Below, piece after piece: positions 7,035-14,294 of a stretch of 31,364 nt of DNA (position 1 is the stretch's first letter; every line of letters begins with the position of its first letter). The DNA lies in contig DYLE01000003.1 of the NCBI GenBank assembly GCA_020722245.1, forward strand, positions 1 through 31,364, written 5' to 3'. A program made the translations under genes and the position numbers. The stretch is from Desulfonema limicola (GTDB lineage: Bacteria; Desulfobacterota; Desulfobacteria; Desulfobacterales; Desulfosalsimonadaceae). The notes below the pieces were generated by a model that was given only the letters and a program-made list of their open reading frames with translations, had not been told where the DNA came from and ran no database searches.

Positions 7035-9677
7035 ATGACCGGAGCCGAGATACGGAAAAAATTTTTTGAATATTTCAGGAGCAGGGCGCATCAGGTGGTC
7101 AGGAGTTCGTCGCTGGTTCCCGCCGATGATCCCACGCTTTTATTCACCAACGCTGGAATGGTTCAGTTCAAGCGGGTCTTTATGGGGGAGGAGAAGCGGA
7201 GCTACAGCCGGGCCGTCACCGCCCAGAAATGCCTGCGGGCCGGCGGAAAGCACAATGATCTGGAGAACGTCGGGTATACCGCCCGGCACCATACCTTTTT
7301 TGAGATGCTGGGCAACTTTTCCTTCGGGGATTATTTTAAAGCAGAAGCCATCGAATACGCCTGGGAGCTTCTGGTCAACGGTTACGGGCTTCCTGTGGAG
7401 AAGCTGTGGGTGTCGGTATACCTCGACGACAACGAGGCCTATGATATCTGGCACGATCGCATCGGCGTGCCTGAATCCCGCATCGTCAGGCTCGGGAAAA
7501 AGGATAACTTCTGGGCCATGGGGGATACGGGGCCCTGCGGTCCGTGCTCTGAGATCCTCATTGACCGCGGGAAAAAATTCGGGTGCGGCCGTCCTGAATG
7601 CGCTGTGGGCTGTGATTGCGACCGCTACCTGGAGATCTGGAACCTGGTGTTCATGCAGTTCAACCGGGATGAAACCGGAAAAATGACCCCGCTGCCCAAA
7701 CCCAGCATTGATACCGGGATGGGGCTGGAGCGGATCGCTGCGGTCATTCAGGGGGCGGCGACCAACTATGAAACCGATCTGTTCATGCCGATTATCAACA
7801 GAATCGAATCCCTTTCCGGACGCAGGCTCGGCGGGGATAAGGCCTCGGATGTGGCGATGAAGGTGATCGCGGACCACAGCCGGGCAGCCGCCTTTCTGGT
7901 GGGGGACGGCGTGCTTCCCTCCAACGAGGGCCCGGGGTATGTGCTGCGGCGGATTTTGCGCCGGGCGATCCGTTACGGCCGAAACATCTCCCTTGTCAAA
8001 CCCTTTCTTCATGAAACCGTGGCGGCGGTTTTTGAGACGATGCAATCCCAATACCCGGAGCTGGCCGAGGCCCGCGCCTTGATCACCAACGTCATCAAGA
8101 ATGAGGAGATGCGGTTTTCGGAAACCCTGGACAACGGCTTAAAGCTGCTTCATGAAACCCTTGACCGGATGCGGAAAGAAAATCGCAGGGTCATTGGGGG
8201 GGAGGTCATGTTCAAGCTCTACGACACCTATGGTTTTCCGGTGGATATCGTAAAGGACGTGGTGCGGGACATGGACCTGGATCTGGATATGGAGGGGTTT
8301 AACGCCGCCATGGAGCAGCGCAGAAAGGAGTCCCGCACCATATCCGCGTTTTCAAACATCAGCGGCGCTTACCGGGAGTTTATCGCCGGCCTGGAGAAGC
8401 CTGTCGAATTTGTGGGATACGACCGGCTCTCCTGTGAGGCGCCGGTGCTGCTTTTGGTGGTAAACGGGGTTGCCGTTGAAACCGCATCCTCCGGTCAGGC
8501 TGTTGAGATCGTTACCGAAACCACCCCGTTTTATGCGGCATCAGGGGGCCAGGTGGGGGATTCCGGAAGAATCACCGCAAAGGGGTTTGAGATTGAAATC
8601 ATCGATACCGTAAAAGACCCCACAGGCCTGATCATCCACAAGGGGAAGGTGATCTCAGGAACGGTCCGGAAGGGGGATTCGGTCAGCCTGTCGGTGGATG
8701 CTGAAAAGAGGCGTGCCACCGCAGCAAACCATACCGCCACCCATCTGCTTCATGCGGCCTTGCGCAGGATCCTGGGGGAGCATGTGCGCCAGGCCGGTTC
8801 CCATGTGGGACCGGACCGGTTGCGGTTCGACTTTACCCATTTTTCCCAGATCGACCGCAACACCTTAGAAAGGATCGAGACCCTGGTCAACGACCGGATT
8901 CAAGAAAACATCGCCGTCTCCACCGAGGAGATGCCCGCGGACGAGGCCTTTCAAACCGGCGCCATGGCGCTGTTTGAGGAAAAATACGGGGACCGGGTGA
9001 GGGTGGTGACCCTTGACACCTTCAGCAAGGAGCTGTGCGGCGGCACCCATGCTACACGGACCGGCGATATCGGATTTTTAAAGATTCTCGGGGAGTCCAG
9101 CGTGGCTTCGGGTGTCCGGCGGATCGAGGCGCTGACCGGCAGGGCCGCGCTGTCTTATATCCAGTCGGTAACCGGTCTGTTATCGGAGATCGCCAACCTG
9201 CTCAAGGAAAGGCCTGAAGCCCTTTATGCCAGGGTTCAAAATCTGCTCGCGCACCAGCGCTCCCTGGAAAAAGAACTCGAGGGGCTCAAACTGAAGATCG
9301 CCGCGGCTTCTGCTGCTCATCTTGAGGACGATACCCAGTCTGTAAACGGCATCAGGGTCATTTCCAAAAGGGTGGAGGCGCAAACCCCTGCGGCCCTGCG
9401 GGATCTGGCGGACCGATTCAAAGACAGGGTCCAATCCGGGGTGGTGGTGCTTGGCGCGACGGCCGGGGGCAAGGCCCTGCTGATCGCCGTGGTGACAAAG
9501 GACCTGCTGGACCGCTACCATGCCGGCCGGATCATCAAGTCCATTGCCGCCGAGGTCGGCGGCAGCGGCGGCGGAAGGCCGGACATGGCCCAGGCCGGCG
9601 GCACAAAACCCGAGAACCTGGATAAGGCCCTGGAAAAGGTTTTTTCCCTGATTGAGGCGCCGGCTCAAAACAACTGA
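7035..9677 (+). CDS. alaS: Alanyl-tRNA synthetase
   Basis: An 880-residue class II synthetase charging tRNA-Ala, complete with catalytic, editing and C-Ala domains. The N-terminus (TGAEIRKKFFEYF), the RHHTFFEMLGNFSFGDYFK aminoacylation block, the editing-site metal residues in HTATHLLH and CGGTHATRTGD, and the C-terminal GGSGGGRPDMAQAGG glycine motif are all visible. The frame extends upstream to a GTG at 7005 inside recA, but the ATG at 7035 has AGGGGG 4 nt upstream and matches the family N-terminus, so it was chosen. It lies 22 bp after recA and is probably co-transcribed, a recA-alaS arrangement seen in many bacteria. Confidence 0.97.
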   Translation: MTGAEIRKKFFEYFRSRAHQVVRSSSLVPADDPTLLFTNAGMVQFKRVFMGEEKRSYSRAVTAQKCLRAGGKHNDLENVGYTARHHTFFEMLGNFSFGDYFKAEAIEYAWELLVNGYGLPVEKLWVSVYLDDNEAYDIWHDRIGVPESRIVRLGKKDNFWAMGDTGPCGPCSEILIDRGKKFGCGRPECAVGCDCDRYLEIWNLVFMQFNRDETGKMTPLPKPSIDTGMGLERIAAVIQGAATNYETDLFMPIINRIESLSGRRLGGDKASDVAMKVIADHSRAAAFLVGDGVLPSNEGPGYVLRRILRRAIRYGRNISLVKPFLHETVAAVFETMQSQYPELAEARALITNVIKNEEMRFSETLDNGLKLLHETLDRMRKENRRVIGGEVMFKLYDTYGFPVDIVKDVVRDMDLDLDMEGFNAAMEQRRKESRTISAFSNISGAYREFIAGLEKPVEFVGYDRLSCEAPVLLLVVNGVAVETASSGQAVEIVTETTPFYAASGGQVGDSGRITAKGFEIEIIDTVKDPTGLIIHKGKVISGTVRKGDSVSLSVDAEKRRATAANHTATHLLHAALRRILGEHVRQAGSHVGPDRLRFDFTHFSQIDRNTLERIETLVNDRIQENIAVSTEEMPADEAFQTGAMALFEEKYGDRVRVVTLDTFSKELCGGTHATRTGDIGFLKILGESSVASGVRRIEALTGRAALSYIQSVTGLLSEIANLLKERPEALYARVQNLLAHQRSLEKELEGLKLKIAAASAAHLEDDTQSVNGIRVISKRVEAQTPAALRDLADRFKDRVQSGVVVLGATAGGKALLIAVVTKDLLDRYHAGRIIKSIAAEVGGSGGGRPDMAQAGGTKPENLDKALEKVFSLIEAPAQNN

Positions 9678-9701
9678 CCCGGTATCCCTTTTCAGGCCGG
9701 C

Positions 9702-11477
9702 TTATTCTAAAAAAGCCTCATCAAACCGAACGGCGGAGGGACGCGGCGGGAGAAGGGTCTTCATGCGTACGGCGTCCTTTAAAGCATCTTCGGCATCCGG
9801 GTCGATCCACCAGTACCACAGCGCGCTGTTTTCGTCACCATATCTGGACAGCACGGTGGCCGGGGTGCCGAACCGGTTCCAGTAAAGAAGCCGGGTGTAA
9901 TTGAGGTTCCAGAGAAGCACGTAGGGGCAGGCCTGGTAGATGATCTGATCGATCTGCCGGCAGATTTCGTTGCGCCGGTTGATGTCAAAGACGGTTTTCT
10001 GCTCTTCGATGAGGGCGTCGACTCTTTTATCGAAAAACCCGGTGATGTTGTTTCCCCCTTTGCGTTTGGCTTCCGCGGAAGACCACATGCTTTCGGGGTC
10101 TTTAAATATCTCGGCGCCCCATGCGGCCCAGGTCATGTCAAAGTTATACTCCTCCATGTCCCTGGCCCATGCGGCCCAGTCTTTTTTATCAATGCGCATT
10201 TCAATCCCCGCGTCCCTTAAGTCCTCGGCGTAGATGGAGAGGAATTTTTCGGTGGAGGTATCTCGGGATAAAAACCTGAATGAGAATTTCCGGCCGTCTT
10301 TTTCAAGGATTCCCGTTTTCGGATTGACCTGCCAGCCGGCCTGTTTTAAAAGGCTGCGCGCCTTTTCCTTGTCCATTTCAAAGGGCGGGTTGGGGCAGGG
10401 GTGCTTGTCTGAATAAAGGTCTTCAAAGTAGGACCGATGCAGGAAATACTGGCCGTACATCAGGGTCTGGTTCATTTTCTTCCGGTCCAGCAGAAGGGCC
10501 ATGGCCTGACGCACGCGAAGGTCATCAAACGGCGGCCGGCGCATGTTCATGGCAAATCCCTGAAACCCGATGGGCCTCTGGTTGTAAATTTTTTGCTTGA
10601 TGATATGGTTTTTCATAAACGCCTCCCCGCCGGTTTCGTTGATCCAGATGCGGGCGGTGTAGACCGGGAAGATGTCGATCTTTCCTTTTTTAAAGGCCTC
10701 AAAGGCGTTGGTTCTTTCCGCAAAAAAGAGATAGGTGACGGTTTCAAAGTTTCCCTTGTGCCGGGAATGGGGGGAGTTGATATCCCACCAGTCCGCCCTT
10801 CGCTTAAGGGAAATGGACACCCCTTCCTCGATCCGGCCCAGGCGATAGGGACCGGAGACCACCGGAAAATCAAAGTTGATTTTGTTGAAATCCTTATCCG
10901 CATAGGCATGCCGGCACAGGATCTGGAACCCGCCTGCGGCCTGAAGGTTTTTCCAGTGGATCTTTCTGGCGGTGAAGCGAATGGTCTGTTGGTCGATCAC
11001 CTCTGGGGGTTCAAACCGTTCCATGCTCAGCTTGTGCGGACCGGTCAGGTTTGCCGGATCCATGATCGCCTGGTAGGTCCAGGAAACGTCCTCGGCGGTT
11101 ACGCAATGGCCGTCGCTCCAGCGGGCCTTGGGATTGATATGAAAGGTAAAGGTCTTTTTATCCTCTGATATGGACCACCGGTCGCATAGCCCGGGCTCAT
11201 AGTCTAGAGTGATCGGGTTCATGGTGAGAAGGGTTTCAAACAGCGATCCGAAGACATCCGCGGAAAGGACATTGTTATCCAGGTAGTAGTTGAGGCTTTT
11301 GGGGTATTGCCCGCCGAAGATCGAGACCTCTCCGCCGACCACGGCATTTAAATCAGCCATGGGATCCGGCTGGTCCTTCCATCCCTTTTCCGGAAAGTCC
11401 TGCGGCCAGACCGTTTCAAGGGCTGCGCCGAAAACAAGCAAAAGCAGAAGCAACAAAGACTTTTTAAGGATTTTCAT
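9702..11477 (-). CDS. Family 5 extracellular solute-binding protein (YejA-like peptide binder)
   Basis: A 591-residue periplasmic substrate-binding protein of the oligopeptide/nickel (SBP_bac_5) family. An N-terminal signal peptide is clear (KILKK, then a run of leucines to about residue 22). No lipobox cysteine follows, so it is likely soluble in the periplasm. Family blocks visible are FGSLFETLLTMNP, YEPGLCDRWSISEDKKTFTF with ARWSDGHCVTAEDV, and VRQAMALLLDRKKMNQ. The length and the FQGFAMNMRRPPFDD segment resemble YejA-type proteins, which bind peptides and, in some alphaproteobacteria, muropeptides. No permease or ATPase gene is adjacent. It overlaps dapB by 4 bp (ATGA), so the two are probably translated together. 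That pairing hints at a diaminopimelate-containing peptide as ligand, but this is inference. Confidence 0.88.
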   Translation of the reverse strand: MKILKKSLLLLLLLVFGAALETVWPQDFPEKGWKDQPDPMADLNAVVGGEVSIFGGQYPKSLNYYLDNNVLSADVFGSLFETLLTMNPITLDYEPGLCDRWSISEDKKTFTFHINPKARWSDGHCVTAEDVSWTYQAIMDPANLTGPHKLSMERFEPPEVIDQQTIRFTARKIHWKNLQAAGGFQILCRHAYADKDFNKINFDFPVVSGPYRLGRIEEGVSISLKRRADWWDINSPHSRHKGNFETVTYLFFAERTNAFEAFKKGKIDIFPVYTARIWINETGGEAFMKNHIIKQKIYNQRPIGFQGFAMNMRRPPFDDLRVRQAMALLLDRKKMNQTLMYGQYFLHRSYFEDLYSDKHPCPNPPFEMDKEKARSLLKQAGWQVNPKTGILEKDGRKFSFRFLSRDTSTEKFLSIYAEDLRDAGIEMRIDKKDWAAWARDMEEYNFDMTWAAWGAEIFKDPESMWSSAEAKRKGGNNITGFFDKRVDALIEEQKTVFDINRRNEICRQIDQIIYQACPYVLLWNLNYTRLLYWNRFGTPATVLSRYGDENSALWYWWIDPDAEDALKDAVRMKTLLPPRPSAVRFDEAFLE

Positions 11478-12313
11478 TGCTGTCTATTCCCTTCAAGGAC
11501 GTCCATCATGGTATAGATTCTTCTCTTTTGTTCCGCCTTGATTTTTTGGTGCAGGAACAGCACCGCGTCCAGGGTCCCTTCCGCGTAGATCTCCCGGCCG
11601 TTGATGCAATGGAAAAAGCCGAAACGGGCGGTTTTGTCAGAAGACTCCAGGGTGTAGAAATGCCATCCGTGGCCGTTTAGGTGTTCTTCCGGAACCCCCA
11701 ATTCATCCTTTTGAACCTGCGGGTCGCGGATTTTGATGATTTGATCTTCTGAAAAATCCACACCGAGGCTGTTGAAGCAGCCCACCATGGCCCTGGCGGT
11801 GCCGCTGGTGTCCACCTTTGTTTTCTGGTGGCTCTCCTTGATTTCAAGGCGGTATCCGGAAAAAAGCCCTGGAAAGTGTTTTGCCGCATAGGCCATCATG
11901 GCCTGAAAGGCCACGATCTGTTTGGCCATGTTGGGCGCGATCACTGCGGAAACAGAGGATGAACGGACGGTTTCCTCAAGAGCCTTCCGGTCCCCGCCGG
12001 TGGTTCCCATGACAAACGGGAGTTGGTGGCGGCAGTAAAAGGCTGCGTTTTCATTGACCGCCGAGGGAAGGGTAAAATCAATGGTGATAAAAGATCCCTC
12101 TTCAGACTTGATCCTTTTTATCTCCATTTCCCGCTGATCCGGGCGGATCAGGCGGATCTCGACGGATCCCACCAGCTGGGTTGCAGATTCGATTTCAGGG
12201 CCGGTAAACGAGGCGCGGATCAGCTCAAACCGGTCGTCTGATAAAAGGCGGGCGGCGATGCCTGTGGCTACCTTGCCGGGGATTCCGTTTACCATGGTTT
12301 TTATTTTCTTCAT
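11474..12313 (-). CDS. dapB: 4-hydroxy-tetrahydrodipicolinate reductase, plant/Chlamydia-type
   Basis: A 279-residue DapB catalysing the NAD(P)H-dependent reduction step in lysine and meso-diaminopimelate synthesis. A nucleotide-binding VNGIPGKVATGIA occurs near the N-terminus, then LPFVMGTTGGDR, the catalytic ESHQKTKVDTSGTA (His and Lys of the family active site), GVPEEHLNGHGWHFYTL and GREIYAEGTLDAVLFL. These blocks match the plant-type (DapB2-like) subfamily better than the E. coli form, which reads HHRHKVDAPSGTA. GGGGTGG lies 5 nt before the ATG. The upstream 193 bp hold a palindromic repeat. The downstream neighbour is the binding protein, overlapping by 4 bp. Confidence 0.9.
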   Translation of the reverse strand: MKKIKTMVNGIPGKVATGIAARLLSDDRFELIRASFTGPEIESATQLVGSVEIRLIRPDQREMEIKRIKSEEGSFITIDFTLPSAVNENAAFYCRHQLPFVMGTTGGDRKALEETVRSSSVSAVIAPNMAKQIVAFQAMMAYAAKHFPGLFSGYRLEIKESHQKTKVDTSGTARAMVGCFNSLGVDFSEDQIIKIRDPQVQKDELGVPEEHLNGHGWHFYTLESSDKTARFGFFHCINGREIYAEGTLDAVLFLHQKIKAEQKRRIYTMMDVLEGNRQQ

Positions 12314-12369
12314 TTTTCCACCCCTTTCAAGGAACTTAGGTTTTCCAAATTCGAAAAATTAAAAATTTA

Positions 12370-12428
12370 ACCACAGAGATCACAGAGGACATAAAAATTT
12401 TTCATTTTTTTTCTGCGACCTCTGTGGT
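12370..12428. repeat. Dispersed-type palindromic repeat (ACCACAGAG...CTCTGTGGT)
   Basis: Arms ACCACAGAG (12370-12378) and CTCTGTGGT (12420-12428) are perfect inverted repeats. A second left copy, CACAGAGG (12381-12388), also pairs with CCTCTGTG (12419-12426). The centre and flanks are A/T-rich. The CACAGAG-unit design resembles short palindromic elements that I recall as recurrent in environmental bacterial genomes. It lies in the 193-bp gap between dapB and the nucleotidyltransferase-kinase gene and could act as a processing hairpin. Confidence 0.7.
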
Positions 12429-12506
12429 GAAAATATTTTAAAAGAGCGGATAAGCTGCTTACAGAAAAATACTGCAAAGCGGGAGCAAAAGCTTTCTATG
12501 CCTTTC

Positions 12507-14237
12507 TTATAAACCCCCGGACTTGCTTGTGTCAAAGCTCAGGTGGATTTTTTTTAACGCCTGAGCAGCAACATCGGATAGGTTGGGGAACCGGTCATGG
12601 CCGGCCTGTGTGAGCCGGTCGTTTAGGTTTTGAATGGCCGCCGGAATGTATGGCTCAAAACCAAGTTTGTGTTTTATTTTTGAAAGGTGCGCAAAGGCCC
12701 CCAGGACCTGAAGGTTTCGGGTGAGGGTGCAATATTCGTATCCGGTCAGAAAGAATTTTTTTTCAACACCGGTTTGCCTGCAGACCTGGTCGGCACAGCG
12801 ATCCAGAATCTGAAGCTGCACATCCTGAGGAAGGTTCACATAGGGATCGATCAGCAGGGAGGCCAGATCATACTGAATGGGACCCATGCGGCTTCCCTGA
12901 AAATCAATCAGATACATGGTATTATCCTTGACCATGATGTTTCTGGATTGCAGGTCCCGGTGCATCAGGCCAAGAACCGCGCGTGCAAGAAGGTTGTCGG
13001 CAAGCCTTATAAACTCAGCCTTCAAACGCTCATAGGAAACATCAAGCCCCAGGTAGGTGTTTAAAAACGCATCCACAAAGTAGCGGCATTCCCTCTCCAG
13101 GATCAGGGTTTTGTCGTAAGCTGGGGTCTGATAGGCCCAGGCCGGATCAAAGGAGTTCGCGCTGTTGATCCACATGCCGAGCATCTGATCCACAACGGAT
13201 TCGTAATAGGAGGCAATTCGGTTTTGATCTTTTTCGCCAAGGACTGTGGTTTGCAGGTTGATGTCCCCAAGGTCCTCTAGATAGACATGGCCGGAGAAGC
13301 TGTCCCAGAGATAGATTTGGGGCACCGGCACCCGGTTTTGATGAAGATGACGGCCGATGGCTACAAACGCGTCGATTTCGCAGACACCCTTCCGGGACCT
13401 GATGCCGTGCTCGGCCAGGATCAGCGAATGAGGGCCGCAGGTGAGCCGGTACCATTTCCGGTCAGACCCGTCCCCGGCAATGGGGGTGCGTTTGATGGGG
13501 AGGCCCGAAACAGAACCAAACCCCCTTGAAAACGCCAGGGGGGCGGTTTTCTCATAAACCGCTTCCAGATAGCTTGGCGGGCTTCCAATATCCCGCCAAT
13601 AGAGGTTTTCGGGAACAAAGGCTTTTATTTTTAATCCGGATTTCAGCATATTGCGATAGGCATCGATGCTGGATACCGGCCGGTTTTGCGGTATAAACCG
13701 GATCATCTCAGGGCTCAGCACCTGAATGCCGGTAAAGGCAAGCCGCTTGGATTCTGCGTTCTCATCTTCTTTCGGGCGCGCATCAAAGCTGGATACATAC
13801 CCCTGGGGGGTTACCCAGACATTGTTGTATGCCGGATAATCATGCATGACCAGGGTTGCGAGATGGCCGTGGCCCAGGTGATAGTCATAAACCGCGCGAA
13901 GATCAATATCGGTGACGATATCCCCGTTGATTACGATAAACGGTTGCCCCTCAAAAAACTCGCTCAGGTTTTCAATGGTGCCGCCGGTGCCGAGAAGGGT
14001 TTCTTCGTAACAGGTGATGACCGGGATCGGGAAGTTCTGCCCGGATATGAAGCCTGAGATTTTTTCATGCAGATGGTGGGTATTGATTACAATCCCGGTG
14101 CAGCCGGCATGAATCAACCGTTCGATAAGGATTTCGATAAGCGGCCGGCCTAAAACCGGGAACAGGGGCTTGGGAAGGTTTTCGGTATAGGGAAGCAGGC
14201 GGGTGCCGAAGCCGGCAGCGAGTATCAGCGCTTTCAT
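12507..14237 (-). CDS. Bifunctional sugar-1-phosphate nucleotidyltransferase / sugar kinase (MurU-AmgK-like fusion)
   Basis: A 576-residue two-domain protein. Residues 1-230 are a sugar-1-phosphate nucleotidyltransferase: LAAGFGTRL with LPKPLFPVLG (7-30), LLGTGGT (81-87), metal-binding Asp106 in INGDIVTD, and WRDIGSP (Asp216). Residues ~254-576 are an aminoglycoside-phosphotransferase/choline-kinase fold: GDGSDRKWYRL as phosphate loop, EDLGD (321-325), catalytic HRD (426-428) with Asn433, and metal-binding DFQ (445-447), then GPIQYDLASLL. The HRD-x4-N, DFQ and GPxxYDLxSLL pattern is that of AmgK, the anomeric MurNAc/GlcNAc kinase, and the first domain fits its partner MurU. Together they would turn salvaged MurNAc into UDP-MurNAc. 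Another sugar or choline substrate is possible. It lies 57 bp downstream of plsB. Confidence 0.8.
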   Translation of the reverse strand: MKALILAAGFGTRLLPYTENLPKPLFPVLGRPLIEILIERLIHAGCTGIVINTHHLHEKISGFISGQNFPIPVITCYEETLLGTGGTIENLSEFFEGQPFIVINGDIVTDIDLRAVYDYHLGHGHLATLVMHDYPAYNNVWVTPQGYVSSFDARPKEDENAESKRLAFTGIQVLSPEMIRFIPQNRPVSSIDAYRNMLKSGLKIKAFVPENLYWRDIGSPPSYLEAVYEKTAPLAFSRGFGSVSGLPIKRTPIAGDGSDRKWYRLTCGPHSLILAEHGIRSRKGVCEIDAFVAIGRHLHQNRVPVPQIYLWDSFSGHVYLEDLGDINLQTTVLGEKDQNRIASYYESVVDQMLGMWINSANSFDPAWAYQTPAYDKTLILERECRYFVDAFLNTYLGLDVSYERLKAEFIRLADNLLARAVLGLMHRDLQSRNIMVKDNTMYLIDFQGSRMGPIQYDLASLLIDPYVNLPQDVQLQILDRCADQVCRQTGVEKKFFLTGYEYCTLTRNLQVLGAFAHLSKIKHKLGFEPYIPAAIQNLNDRLTQAGHDRFPNLSDVAAQALKKIHLSFDTSKSGGL

Positions 14238-14294
14238 GATTTGGTGAATTCGATTCCCCTTCCTGTTTTTCGGTTTCAGCCGCGGTTTTCTGTT

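Noticed and set aside
10437..11168. 243-codon frame on the plus strand
   Set aside because: Antisense to the solute-binding protein, whose frame is intact and family-supported.
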